Of a stretch of 64,000 bases of DNA, positions 42,608 to 50,951 are shown piece by piece. The notes under the pieces were generated by a model, which was not told where the DNA came from, searched no databases, and was given only the letters and a program-made list of their open reading frames with translations. Source of the stretch: JAWLDA01 sp041686855 (GTDB lineage Bacteria > Bacillota > Limnochordia > DTU080 > RSA5). The stretch lies in the NCBI GenBank assembly GCA_041686855.1, contig JAWLDA010000017.1, forward strand, positions 1 to 64,000. Reading direction: 5' to 3'. Every line of letters starts with the position of its first letter. Positions within the stretch are counted from its first letter, which is position 1. The position numbers and the translations under genes are program-made.

Positions 42608-43033
42608 TCAATGCAGATTATCCAAGTCGGGGCGGAGGACGACACTCTCCTGTTCATTCGGATCAGTCCTGGCCAAAACGGCGACGACAGACTCAGTCTC
42701 GCTTGGATTGTAGGGGAGATGGGGCACGCCCGCCGGAATGTAGAGAAACTCCCCGGCACTCACTTCCATGTGATCTTCGAGGCGCTCACCGTACCACATC
42801 GCCCCGGTACCTTGCAGTACGTATATCGCAGTTTCGTGACCCTCGTGCAAATGCGCTTTGGCCCGTCCTCTGGGGGGAATTGTCAGCAGGTGCATGCACA
42901 AACCTTTTGCTCCTACGCTCTCTCGGGAGATGGCAGCGACGTAATCAAAACCCTGTTTCCCGCGGTACGAGTCGTCGGCCTTAACGACCTTACATTGCGC
43001 TCTTTGAGCCACCGACATTCTCTCCTCTCTCAC
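42608..43033 (-). CDS. Cupin-domain protein
   Basis: A 141-residue single-cupin protein. The first cupin motif is PRGRAKAHLHEGHETAIYVLQG with two His and a Glu for the metal, and the second is AGEFLYIPAGVPHLPYN with the third His. It is a small beta-barrel that binds metal and often isomerises or senses small molecules. ATG at 43018 or GTG at 43033 could be used; AGAGAGGAGA lies between them, so neither is ideal. It is 125 bases upstream of the second Suc_Fer gene and may or may not be co-transcribed. Function is not predictable further. Confidence 0.82.
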   Translation of the reverse strand: MREERMSVAQRAQCKVVKADDSYRGKQGFDYVAAISRESVGAKGLCMHLLTIPPRGRAKAHLHEGHETAIYVLQGTGAMWYGERLEDHMEVSAGEFLYIPAGVPHLPYNPSETESVVAVLARTDPNEQESVVLRPDLDNLH

Positions 43034-43204
43034 GCCTAAAGGGTATGACGGCGATGAGGGACGCAGACTGGCTTACGGAGGGTTGTGTGAGAATCTCACG
43101 AAGGGACGCCCTTGTGTGACTTAAGAACGCCCTGAGAACCGCTTTCATAAGATGGGGGGAATGCCTTCCCTATCGATGAAACTGGATGAGGCAGGTGCGA
43201 ACGG

Positions 43205-44479
43205 ATGCCCCCCACTTTTGCAGACACGTCAGCTCAGATACACACGGTCAACGCCTGGAGCCGACCCATACCATGGTCCGCGGCGACCTCGACGCCAGGA
43301 CGAACCAAACGTGATGCGACAAACGTTGATTCAGAGCACAGGGCGGAAATTCCTCGACCGCTACAACCCACGACCAAAGCGCGAGCACTCTCAGTTTTCC
43401 AAGGTCCGTCCATAACTGAGTTTGATGTTGAGATCCTTGGGACGTCTGCCGAAGGGGGCATTTTAGGTCGAGCATCCGGTCCAATCATTGATGAGCTCGG
43501 CGGCGTCCCTTCTGGGGCGAGCGGGAGCCCCGTATTCCTGGACGGTAGATTGATCGGGGCGATTGCACTTACCTTCGGGGATCCTACACTCGTGGGCATC
43601 ACGCCCATCGCTGAAATGCGAAGTCTTGCGAGGGAATCGATCAGTCCGTTGAACAAGGAGCCTGGGGTCTCTAAGACTCCCTCCGCGACCAACTCGTGTA
43701 GCCTCCTTGCAGCTGTTGGTTTCCGCGCTTCCGCGTCACTCCACCGTCTCGAGGAACACTTTCGGTCGCGACTTGTCGCTAGTCCCGCCCCCACCCACCG
43801 TACCGAGTCCGCACACACCGCAGCTGCGCTGGAGCCCGGCAGCGCTGTCGGTGCCGCTCTCATCACGGGGGATCTCCGTCTTGGTTTCATCGGAACCGCT
43901 ACCGAGATCCAAGGGGATCGACTCCTCGCCTTTGGCCATCCCCTGCTCTTTACAGGTCCTACCCAACTTGCGTTAACCCGAGCGTTCATCTTCGTTACCG
44001 GGCGCGAGTCCTCGCGCAGCCCATCTGAGAAACTCGGGGACTTCGGCGACACGATCGGTACGGTTGTACAGGACCGCTCTGCAGGTATCTTGGCACGGAT
44101 CGGGACGCGTCCCAGATTGATACCGTTCAAACTGAGCGTCACAGATAAAGACAGATCCGTCACCGAAAAGCTGTCGGTTCACGCTGCGCCACTCCCAAGC
44201 GAACTCTCATTTCTCATGTACGCTACCACCGTAGAGGCCTTTACCCGGGCGATGGATCGCTTGGGCCAGGGAACGGCTACGTGGAAATGGAGCATCTCCG
44301 TGGCACACCAGGAGGAGCCCATTGTGCAGGAGGCCCGCGCGTTCGATCTCATCAATATCGCGGATGTAGCGGCTTCGTCCATCTTTCCCCTCTTGGACCC
44401 GCTGCTCGAAGAGGGATTTGACGTCCAGGAGGTTTGCTTGAGCGCCTCTGTGGAAATGAGACGAACGGTTGAGGCATAG
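43205..44479 (+). CDS. SpoIVB-type (S55) peptidase-like protein, N-terminus unclear
   Basis: A 424-residue protein. From about residue 62 it matches S55 peptidases: ALSVFQGPSITEFDVEILG, then GVPSGASGSPVFLDGRLIGAI with the serine motif (usual GMSGSP), VGITPIAEMRSL, and later AVGAALITGDLRLGFIG and DRLLAFGHPLLFTG, holding the likely catalytic His. The first 60 residues (ADTSAQIHTVNAW and so on) show neither a signal peptide nor the usual PGMKGYG segment, so the start or reading frame may be damaged. In-frame TGA at 43187 bars an upstream extension. The order Ser then His differs from Bacillus SpoIVB as I recall it. Its role may be envelope proteolysis. Confidence 0.6.
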   Translation: MPPTFADTSAQIHTVNAWSRPIPWSAATSTPGRTKRDATNVDSEHRAEIPRPLQPTTKARALSVFQGPSITEFDVEILGTSAEGGILGRASGPIIDELGGVPSGASGSPVFLDGRLIGAIALTFGDPTLVGITPIAEMRSLARESISPLNKEPGVSKTPSATNSCSLLAAVGFRASASLHRLEEHFRSRLVASPAPTHRTESAHTAAALEPGSAVGAALITGDLRLGFIGTATEIQGDRLLAFGHPLLFTGPTQLALTRAFIFVTGRESSRSPSEKLGDFGDTIGTVVQDRSAGILARIGTRPRLIPFKLSVTDKDRSVTEKLSVHAAPLPSELSFLMYATTVEAFTRAMDRLGQGTATWKWSISVAHQEEPIVQEARAFDLINIADVAASSIFPLLDPLLEEGFDVQEVCLSASVEMRRTVEA

Positions 44480-44526
44480 TTGGTCAGTGTGAGGACTGGA
44501 AAACCGGAATCACGGCGAACGCCTCC

Positions 44527-45483
44527 TCACTCGCACTCATACCAAGCAGAATGACGCTCTCGAAGATAACTCCGGAAACGATCAAACGTATTATCAGATG
44601 CACCGACATACGGCGACCGTAACTTCAAGGGAAACTCGGGTTGATGGAGCTTTGCAAAGAGTTTGTCGAAGGCCCCATCCATGTGGAAGCCCTCGGTAAC
44701 CGCCAACTCTTGCAGGGACGCGAGAACAGCGTCAAGTTGGGATTGATAGTAGAGAAGTTCTTTTACCCGACCCGCACACGCCGCCTCGAAGTAGGAGCGC
44801 GCCGCGTTCCAGTTGGTCGAGGCATACGAGACCAACAGGCCGACTTCGGCAAACAGACTTACGTATGCAAAACCGGGCTCCGTCACAAAGTGCCGCAACG
44901 TTGGAGCGTGCCGCGCCAGGGCTGATAGCTCAAGCGTTGAGCTCGTCGTGATCTTCGTCGCAACCAAGTTGGGATGTCGTTCGGCCAGTCGACTGTATTC
45001 CACATGGGTGAGCTGACGTTTGGCGCGCGCGGTGTTGTAATGGAGAAACTGGCACTCGGGGAAGGAATTGCATATTTCCGCAAAGAACCGATCGACCTCT
45101 GGATCTGACAAGGTCCCCCATGATGGAAAGGAGATTTGAAACTGGTTTACCCCTTTCACCGCGGAACGCTCGATTCGTTCGAGCATTGTAGATAGACTGA
45201 GATCTACAATTCCAACCATGGGTTCGGCTCCGTGCGCACGCATCTCCTCTACAAAGCAATTAACAATTTCGTCAAACTCCCCTGCGCCGACCGCGTACCC
45301 TTCGCCGGCAGTCCCAAAGATGTACAGATGGCGGGTACCCTGTCGTAACAAGATGCGAACGTGTCTCCGAAAAATGCTCTCGTTGAAATGCTCATCGTGA
45401 TCCCAAGGGATACAACACGCCCCTAGAATGCACCGGGGGAAGCGAATCGTTGATGATATTTCTCTGTTTAGGTGACCGCTCAC
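44527..45483 (-). CDS. DHDPS/N-acetylneuraminate-lyase family aldolase
   Basis: A 318-residue TIM-barrel Schiff-base lyase. The substrate-binding GTxGE motif is present as FGTAGEGYAV near residue 57, the catalytic Tyr is in FLHYNTARAKR near 147, and the Schiff-base Lys is in LVATKITTSS near 173. Members act on dihydrodipicolinate precursors, N-acetylneuraminate, 2-keto-3-deoxy sugar acids or hydroxy-oxoglutarate; the family alone does not decide. Position in a cluster with a sialidase-like protein and a sugar binding protein makes a sugar-acid aldolase more likely than DapA. It overlaps the upstream gene by four bases (ATGA), so the two are coupled. Confidence 0.85.
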   Translation of the reverse strand: MSGHLNREISSTIRFPRCILGACCIPWDHDEHFNESIFRRHVRILLRQGTRHLYIFGTAGEGYAVGAGEFDEIVNCFVEEMRAHGAEPMVGIVDLSLSTMLERIERSAVKGVNQFQISFPSWGTLSDPEVDRFFAEICNSFPECQFLHYNTARAKRQLTHVEYSRLAERHPNLVATKITTSSTLELSALARHAPTLRHFVTEPGFAYVSLFAEVGLLVSYASTNWNAARSYFEAACAGRVKELLYYQSQLDAVLASLQELAVTEGFHMDGAFDKLFAKLHQPEFPLKLRSPYVGASDNTFDRFRSYLRERHSAWYECE

Positions 45484-47132
45484 TTCGAGCTCTCCTCAAT
45501 CCCACGCTCAGCAGACTCAACAACCCTAAGAGCGTATATATCAGCGTCCCGCATTACAAAACGCAATCGAATCGGGTCATCCCCAAGGGGCAGGAGGTCT
45601 GCTCGCTCTTTCCACCGCACGCAACCATTGATCTCGTCTCCCACTAAGGGCGCGGATGCATCGAGCTCGTACCCTGACTGGGGTCGACCCAGCTCATCCT
45701 GAACTTCAACTCGAATGAAGCCGCCCGCTGAGGTGGAGTAATTGAGACTAAGGAGCTGACCGTGAAAGGTGAATGGGCGCGTGGTGAACTCGCCCATTCG
45801 GTAACCAGCGCGCATCGACGCGAAGCCGTGTTTACGCACGACTACTCGGCGCATCAGCGGATAGTCGAACTGGTGTGTAATCGACGGTTTCCTCTCGCCT
45901 CGAGAATGAGTGCGACTGTGCTCAAGGACGTACAGGGAAAACTCTCTAGGGGATGTTTCGACGATCCCCCATGCCGGGCTGTTGATGATGTGGTCCCCCC
46001 AGTTTCGAGGTTCGCCGGGGCGCATCCACGCCTGCATAAAGCTCCGATTCCAATCAACACCATTACGACTTGTCATAAAACAGATGTCCGAGAATCCGCT
46101 ATGCTCCCGGTTGAACGGATTGAGAGTCCCTGGCGCCGAGAGATTCCCGGCGCCAGCGGGTGGAAAGAACCTGCCCGGACAGGAGATGAAAATGTGTTCC
46201 GCACCGGGACACGGCTGCGTCGTGTCAGTGTAGAAGTGTTCCATGGGGACATCGTTCGTGTAACGGTTTGGACGTGGCTCGCTCCAGTGAAGAAAGTCTG
46301 TAGATATCGCATTTTGAAACGCTCGTACAGTCCGGTATCCGCCGGCATTCGGACTCCGTTCGGGAAACGACGGGTTGCGCAAATTGGGTCGTGTAACAAA
46401 GGGGAAAGGGTGTCCATTTGCGTACGGTTCGTAGTATCGGGTATAACTACGGTACAGGCCGCTGACGCCATCCCAAAAGACAGGATTGAGCGCGTCAAAG
46501 TATCCCTTCACAAGATCGGGACGATCGGCACAGCGTCGCCACGTCATCCCATCCGGTGATTCAAACGCGATGAGACCGGAGAATGGGCCTCCTTCGACGC
46601 CGTGCATACCTCCCCACGCTTTGTACCGAGTGTCAGGATCAGCTTTAGGATTCGCGTCGAGAAACGGAGTGAACGTGGAGGCCTCCGGCCCTTGAAAGAC
46701 GGCGTTGTTACGCTTCGATCCGTCGATCTCAAATCGACCAATTACAGGCCGCTCGAAATGAACGCCATCGGTACTCTCGGCATAGAGAGTCGTTCGATGA
46801 TGTTCGGGCGTGACGTACGGTCCACGATAGTAAAGGCGAATTCGTCCCCTGTCGTGGATTACGGTCGAATATACACCGGGCTCCCGCAATCCCTCAGCGT
46901 GCTCCCAGGGTTGATCAAATACGATGGCCACCTCACGTCGCTCAGGGTGCGTCAGCGTGAGCGAGACACCATCCACCTCGGCGAGCAGCCAATCGTCGAC
47001 AAACATCTCTGTGCGGGAGCCGATATCGACGGTGCCTTTCCGCCAGTTTACTTTCTCCTTCGTCCAACGAACGTCTCTGTATCCAAAACCTGCATATCCT
47101 TGTTCGCCTTGAATCTGCTTTTGAAATGCCAC
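45480..47132 (-). CDS. Five-bladed beta-propeller glycosidase-like protein
   Basis: A 550-residue protein without a signal peptide. It starts with TVDIGSRTEMFVDDWLLAEVDG near residue 34, then repeated propeller strands (VYSTVIHDRGRIRLYYRG, YKAWGGMHGVEG, GLIAFESPDGMTWRR, FMTSRNGVDWNRS). This pattern is typical of GH32/GH43/GH130-like five-bladed propellers, in which acidic residues at blade ends act as catalysts. The first ~30 residues look unlike the family, so a later start is possible; GTG 47132 has AGGAG too close for an ideal site. The tail end is a beta-sandwich-like segment (SLNYSTSAGGFIRVEVQDELG). The activity and substrate are unknown. Confidence 0.65.
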   Translation of the reverse strand: MAFQKQIQGEQGYAGFGYRDVRWTKEKVNWRKGTVDIGSRTEMFVDDWLLAEVDGVSLTLTHPERREVAIVFDQPWEHAEGLREPGVYSTVIHDRGRIRLYYRGPYVTPEHHRTTLYAESTDGVHFERPVIGRFEIDGSKRNNAVFQGPEASTFTPFLDANPKADPDTRYKAWGGMHGVEGGPFSGLIAFESPDGMTWRRCADRPDLVKGYFDALNPVFWDGVSGLYRSYTRYYEPYANGHPFPFVTRPNLRNPSFPERSPNAGGYRTVRAFQNAISTDFLHWSEPRPNRYTNDVPMEHFYTDTTQPCPGAEHIFISCPGRFFPPAGAGNLSAPGTLNPFNREHSGFSDICFMTSRNGVDWNRSFMQAWMRPGEPRNWGDHIINSPAWGIVETSPREFSLYVLEHSRTHSRGERKPSITHQFDYPLMRRVVVRKHGFASMRAGYRMGEFTTRPFTFHGQLLSLNYSTSAGGFIRVEVQDELGRPQSGYELDASAPLVGDEINGCVRWKERADLLPLGDDPIRLRFVMRDADIYALRVVESAERGIEESSK

Positions 47133-47181
47133 GACTCCTAAATCACCTCATCGAGAAAAGACGTTCCGCGTCGCATCCGAC

Positions 47182-47229
47182 AAAAAAACGGCCGACGCCA
47201 GCCCCGTCGTCGGAGGGCGCGCCGGCCGT
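47182..47229 (-). terminator. Rho-independent terminator after solute-binding protein gene
   Basis: On the minus strand an 11-base GC-rich arm (ACGGCCGGCGC) pairs almost perfectly with GCGTCGGCCGT and is followed directly by seven T residues. It is the clearest intrinsic terminator in the window. It lies between the solute-binding protein gene and the propeller gene, so downstream genes depend on read-through or their own promoter. Confidence 0.85.
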
Positions 47230-47253
47230 CTTCCCGAGTCGTTGACCAATACC

Positions 47254-48501
47254 TTAACGGGTCGCTTCTTCCTTGAGAATCGCGTTTACTTGAGATGTGA
47301 TCATCTCATATCCCGTGGCCGGATCAAGCGTGCCGTTCCATATTACGTCGCGCGCCACGCCATTCATAATTGCTCCAATCTCACTCGCGCGGGGTGGAGC
47401 CGGAGCGAACGTCGTATGACTCATCACGTGTTCGGCCATTACCTTCAGGTTTAAGCCCGGCAGAGCTTCGTAGTACTCTGCGGAAGTAAGAATCTCACGA
47501 GCCAGGGGAGCTCCACGCAGAGCACGTGCAATGATCCATGCCCCCTCACCGGCAGTCACCCACTTGACGAAATTCCAGGCTTCTTCGGGATGTTTGGTTT
47601 GCGCAGAGATCGCTGCTGTGATTAAAGCCAGATTAGTTGTACGCTCTTTACCTTTGGGCAAGGGGGCGACATCCCAGTCGAACGGGAGGTCTTGTGAGCG
47701 CATACCCAAGAGGCCCGAGTTGACGTTGTACATCATTCCGAGATTGCCGTCGTAAAAGGCCTGCGTGTAGTCTCCACCGGAGTAGAGGGACGCGTCCATG
47801 CTTCGATCTTCCTGCGTCAGCGCCCGCATGAATTCAAGCGCTTCAAGTGTCTCTCCGCGGTCGGGGAAGATCTCGGTGTATCCATCGGTATAGTGGCGGG
47901 CACCGCTCTGCACCACTAGATCACCCCAGCCTCCAGCAATATGTGAAGGGCTGAAGTGGACGCCACGTCGATCAAATCCCCCGTCAGCGTTCCTACGGGT
48001 GAGAGTTCGGGCAGCTTGTCTCAACGTCTCCCAGGTCCAGGTTTCGTCTGGTTCCGCTACGCCGCCCTCTAGGAACAACTGCTTATTGTAGGCAAATACG
48101 GCGTTGCTCCCCCACCAAGGTAAGGTATATGTATGACCGTTTGAAGTGACGAGGTCCGGTTGGTTTGCCCATGGCGCGATTTCAAATCCATCCCGCTCGA
48201 TGAATTCATCGAGTGGCAGGAGGTTGCCGCCCTCCATCAGAGGCCTGCCGTAGGTACCCCAATACATCACATCGGGAGCTACACCCCCGGCAATCCGAGT
48301 GGTAAGCGTGTTCCAATAACCCCCAGTTGGTGACCAAATCAACTCTACGTCCGGGCGCACTTTCTTGTATGCTTCGGTGATCGCCTCTCTAGGACCGTCC
48401 GGCATAATCGCCATAATGTCCAGTTGCACAGTCTCTGCAAATACCGAACCACACACGACAAGAAGCAACACAAGGACTCCTGTCAGTATTCTCATATTCA
48501 C
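47254..48501 (-). CDS. Sugar ABC transporter solute-binding protein
   Basis: A 415-residue periplasmic binding protein of the family-1 type. The signal peptide is ILTGVLVLLLVVCGSVFA, then the mature chain starts ETVQLDIMAIMPDGPREAITEAYKKV. Family segments are RIAGGVAPDVMYWGTYG, the hinge NAVFAYNKQLFLEGGV, ETWTWETLRQAARTLTR and EEAWNFVKWVTAGEGAW. GTG 48501 or ATG 48495 may be the start; AAAGGTG sits just before the ATG. A strong promoter overlapped by a TATGAC-rich operator lies 44 bases upstream, next to the GntR gene, so substrate-responsive control is likely. No permease gene is nearby. Confidence 0.9.
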   Translation of the reverse strand: MNMRILTGVLVLLLVVCGSVFAETVQLDIMAIMPDGPREAITEAYKKVRPDVELIWSPTGGYWNTLTTRIAGGVAPDVMYWGTYGRPLMEGGNLLPLDEFIERDGFEIAPWANQPDLVTSNGHTYTLPWWGSNAVFAYNKQLFLEGGVAEPDETWTWETLRQAARTLTRRNADGGFDRRGVHFSPSHIAGGWGDLVVQSGARHYTDGYTEIFPDRGETLEALEFMRALTQEDRSMDASLYSGGDYTQAFYDGNLGMMYNVNSGLLGMRSQDLPFDWDVAPLPKGKERTTNLALITAAISAQTKHPEEAWNFVKWVTAGEGAWIIARALRGAPLAREILTSAEYYEALPGLNLKVMAEHVMSHTTFAPAPPRASEIGAIMNGVARDVIWNGTLDPATGYEMITSQVNAILKEEATR

Positions 48502-48544
48502 CTTTAGTGATATCTCCTTCCAGCCAAACCTGTTTAATGATTAG

Positions 48545-48574
48545 ATTGTATGACAGGTATGACTTCTATGTCAA
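48545..48574 (-). promoter_or_regulatory. Promoter with GntR-type operator
   Basis: On the minus strand TTGACA (48569-48574) and TACAAT (48545-48550) are spaced by 18 bases. The spacer holds repeated TATGAC elements (plus strand TGTATGACAGGTATGAC followed by TATGTC). They overlap the promoter core as expected for repression by the FadR-type regulator encoded just upstream. Confidence 0.65.
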
Positions 48575-48788
48575 ACAGCATTAACCCATCAAGGGTGAAA
48601 ATGTTGTATTTTCTAAGTGTAAAATATATGCCATTTCCACTATGTGAGGTTCTGCCGAACCGCTCTGGAGTTGGGAGAAGGATGGAGAAACCTTGAACGA
48701 AAGGCGAGTCGACAAGAACGATGTCGAAGTGAGCGTAGGTACACGTGGATGCGATGGATCAGACGATACTTCCATTTACGAACGACGC

Positions 48789-49472
48789 TTACGGTCGACG
48801 GTTTTTCCATGCCTCAACGTGCTCCCGTATGATCTGCTTGGCCTTCGCGACATCACCCCTGCGCATACACTCGACAAGGCGACGATGTTCTTCGACCGGC
48901 CCTCTCATCCTCTCAGGATGGGGGGCTTGTCGCAAGAAGAGATGGATCATGCTCTTGAGGTAGTGGCCCCAAAACATATTTCCGGTCATTTGGACCAACG
49001 CTTCATGGAATCGAAAATCAAGGCGAATCATCTCATCTACATTCCCTGAACGCAGGGCTGATTCCATCTCGAGGACGATCCGGTCTAAACGTTGAAAGTC
49101 CTCCTCCTTCCCGCGCTCCATCGCCAACTCGACAACCGCAAGCTCAGTGTAAAGGCGCACTTCGAGTATGTGTTCGAGCGACTCTGGCTGGATGGCTTGA
49201 TAATAACTCATGTACTCCTGAAGGTATTTCAAGTTGAACGGACAGACAAAGGTGCCTTCACCAACGCGTACATCGACAATACCCAGCGTTGAAAGTATCT
49301 GGAGCGCCTCGCGCACCACCGGCCGACTCACACCCACGGCCTCGGTGAGTTTGGCCATACTCGGAAGTCGATCACCGGGTTTAAGCCCGTTCTCGATGAT
49401 GTACTCCCTAATATAATGAGCAGTTTGATCTGCCAGACTCTCCTTGGTCACCTTCGCGCTTGGTAATAGCAT
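48789..49472 (-). CDS. GntR/FadR-family transcriptional regulator
   Basis: A 227-residue repressor. The N-terminal winged helix is typical: ESLADQTAHYIREYIIENGLKPGDRLPSMAKLTEAVGVSRPVVREALQIL. The C-terminal FCD-type helical domain holds RLYTELAVVELAMERGKEEDF, IRLDFRFHEALVQMTGN and VEEHRRLVECMRRGD, whose His and Asp residues bind metal or acid ligands in FadR/UxuR-type members. Ligands of this subfamily are often sugar acids. Its ATG at 49472 lies 66 bases downstream of the sialidase-like gene and it is followed by the promoter of the solute-binding protein gene, whose TATGAC elements are its likely target. Confidence 0.9.
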   Translation of the reverse strand: MLLPSAKVTKESLADQTAHYIREYIIENGLKPGDRLPSMAKLTEAVGVSRPVVREALQILSTLGIVDVRVGEGTFVCPFNLKYLQEYMSYYQAIQPESLEHILEVRLYTELAVVELAMERGKEEDFQRLDRIVLEMESALRSGNVDEMIRLDFRFHEALVQMTGNMFWGHYLKSMIHLFLRQAPHPERMRGPVEEHRRLVECMRRGDVAKAKQIIREHVEAWKNRRP

Positions 49473-49538
49473 CCACTTCTACTCCTCTTTAATCCAGTGA
49501 ACTGACGATCATAGCCTATGGTAGCCTTGATCGGGCTG

Positions 49539-50648
49539 TCAAATCGAACGGTAGAACCAATCGATATCAACCAGCGCCCCTTTAAGAGACATGCGATCCC
49601 TTCCCCACCTCGTCGGTGGAGTGGAGCGTTCCATCTTTGACGTGAAATACGTTATCAAAGCCTTGCCTTCACTCGTATACGAACAGGCGGGGTTGCTGAA
49701 CTCGCACGTCGGGTCGTCTTCCAACAACTTCACTGACCCCCACGTTGTGCCGTTGTCATTGGAGACAGCGCATGCGAGAGGAGAGCGCTTCCCTGAGTGC
49801 GTATGTCGAAAGTCGAACTCAGCATTGTTCCACACGAGGAGCAGATCGTCACTGTTTGGGATTCGGGTGAGACTCGGCATCGACTCTCCCGAGGTGAGCC
49901 CTGATGTTTGGGGTTTCGACCACGTCATCCCGCCATCATAGGAACGAGCAAGGAACGGTGAGCCAAGTTGTGTCCGGACCGCCATCAGCAAAGACCCGTC
50001 AGCACACTCAGCGATGTGATTCTCCATGGCACCTCTTAGGGGAAGCTCGACCCACGATTGAGGTGGGGTCCAAGTGTGACCGTCGTCATCGCTCACGAAA
50101 CAGCCTGATCGGAGATAACACTGAGGGTAATTTCCTCTCGGTCCTACCATCTCCTCAACGGACTTGAGAATACGCCCCGTGGAGAGAAGCGTAAACGTAT
50201 GGTTTGCGGGCGAATACGGAGCGTGATCCCAGATGCGTGTTGGCTCACCCCAGATGTGTCCCCCATCAGTCGATCGTACAACGTATCCGGATGCCGAGAG
50301 GGGTTCGTTCGAGATTAACACGTGGTACTTAACGTACGACAGTAACACTTCGCCGTTGTTGAGACGCAGTAGACTGGGATTGAACACGCTTTGGTCACCG
50401 TCTTCGGGCGCAACTTCGATGCGCCGGTCACACCAGGTTCTCCCACCGTCGTACGAACGCATCGATGCAAGACTTGACGGCGCTTCATCGTTCCCCTCGA
50501 GGTCGTTCTTGTGCATCTCTATCCAAATCATCAAGAGCGACGCATCGGGAAGCTCGATGACCGTAGCGGAATCGTGCCGAGGATGGCGTTCGGTCGCATT
50601 CATGATGGCAATGTACTCTACTCCAGGTGTCCGGTGACGCCCCTGCAT
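49539..50648 (-). CDS. BNR-repeat sialidase-like protein
   Basis: A six-bladed propeller protein of about 369 residues with no signal peptide. Five Asp-box (BNR) repeats are visible: SYDGGRTW near 70, STDGGHIW near 130, SDDDGHTW near 190, SYDGGMTW near 240 and SNDNGTTW near 300. This is the fold of sialidases (GH33) and related exo-glycosidases; the family also includes proteins without enzyme activity. ATG 50648 is supported by a promoter 70-100 bases upstream; the frame extends to 50786, beyond the promoter. It is transcribed towards the GntR gene and may share its control through an AGGTATGAC element. Confidence 0.78.
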   Translation of the reverse strand: MQGRHRTPGVEYIAIMNATERHPRHDSATVIELPDASLLMIWIEMHKNDLEGNDEAPSSLASMRSYDGGRTWCDRRIEVAPEDGDQSVFNPSLLRLNNGEVLLSYVKYHVLISNEPLSASGYVVRSTDGGHIWGEPTRIWDHAPYSPANHTFTLLSTGRILKSVEEMVGPRGNYPQCYLRSGCFVSDDDGHTWTPPQSWVELPLRGAMENHIAECADGSLLMAVRTQLGSPFLARSYDGGMTWSKPQTSGLTSGESMPSLTRIPNSDDLLLVWNNAEFDFRHTHSGKRSPLACAVSNDNGTTWGSVKLLEDDPTCEFSNPACSYTSEGKALITYFTSKMERSTPPTRWGRDRMSLKGALVDIDWFYRSI

Positions 50649-50721
50649 AACCCATCCCTCTTCGCCATTCTCCCCAGGCAACCTATACGATTTAAATACC
50701 AACAAATGGATGACAAGACGC

Positions 50722-50762
50722 ATTATACATTTACGCGACCAGATAGTCAAATAGTCATACCT
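50722..50762 (-). promoter_or_regulatory. Promoter of sialidase-like gene with shared operator half-site
   Basis: On the minus strand TTGACT (50745-50750), a 17-base spacer and a perfect TATAAT (50722-50727) form the best promoter in the window. AGGTATGAC (50754-50762) lies at the upstream edge of the -35 and is identical to nine bases of the operator at 48555-48563. Apart from this the 300-base gap (50649-50951) shows nothing else. Confidence 0.65.
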
Positions 50763-50951
50763 TCTTAGGTATCTCGTTCGGTGCATCCCACGGATGGGCG
50801 ATTCGGATGAATGCCCCGATCATTCGTGGTCGAAGCGCTCTTAATTTGTGTCTACCGTAAGAAGCAGTTCGCTAGACACTCAGTCGATACCGAGATACTT
50901 GTCGTTGCGATGAACACTGCAGCGGCAGCACACGAGGCCCAACCGATCCCG

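Noticed and set aside
43152..43415. Alternative frame as the missing N-terminus of the S55 protein
   Set aside because: Its translation shows neither a signal peptide nor the PGMKGYG segment expected at the start of such proteins.
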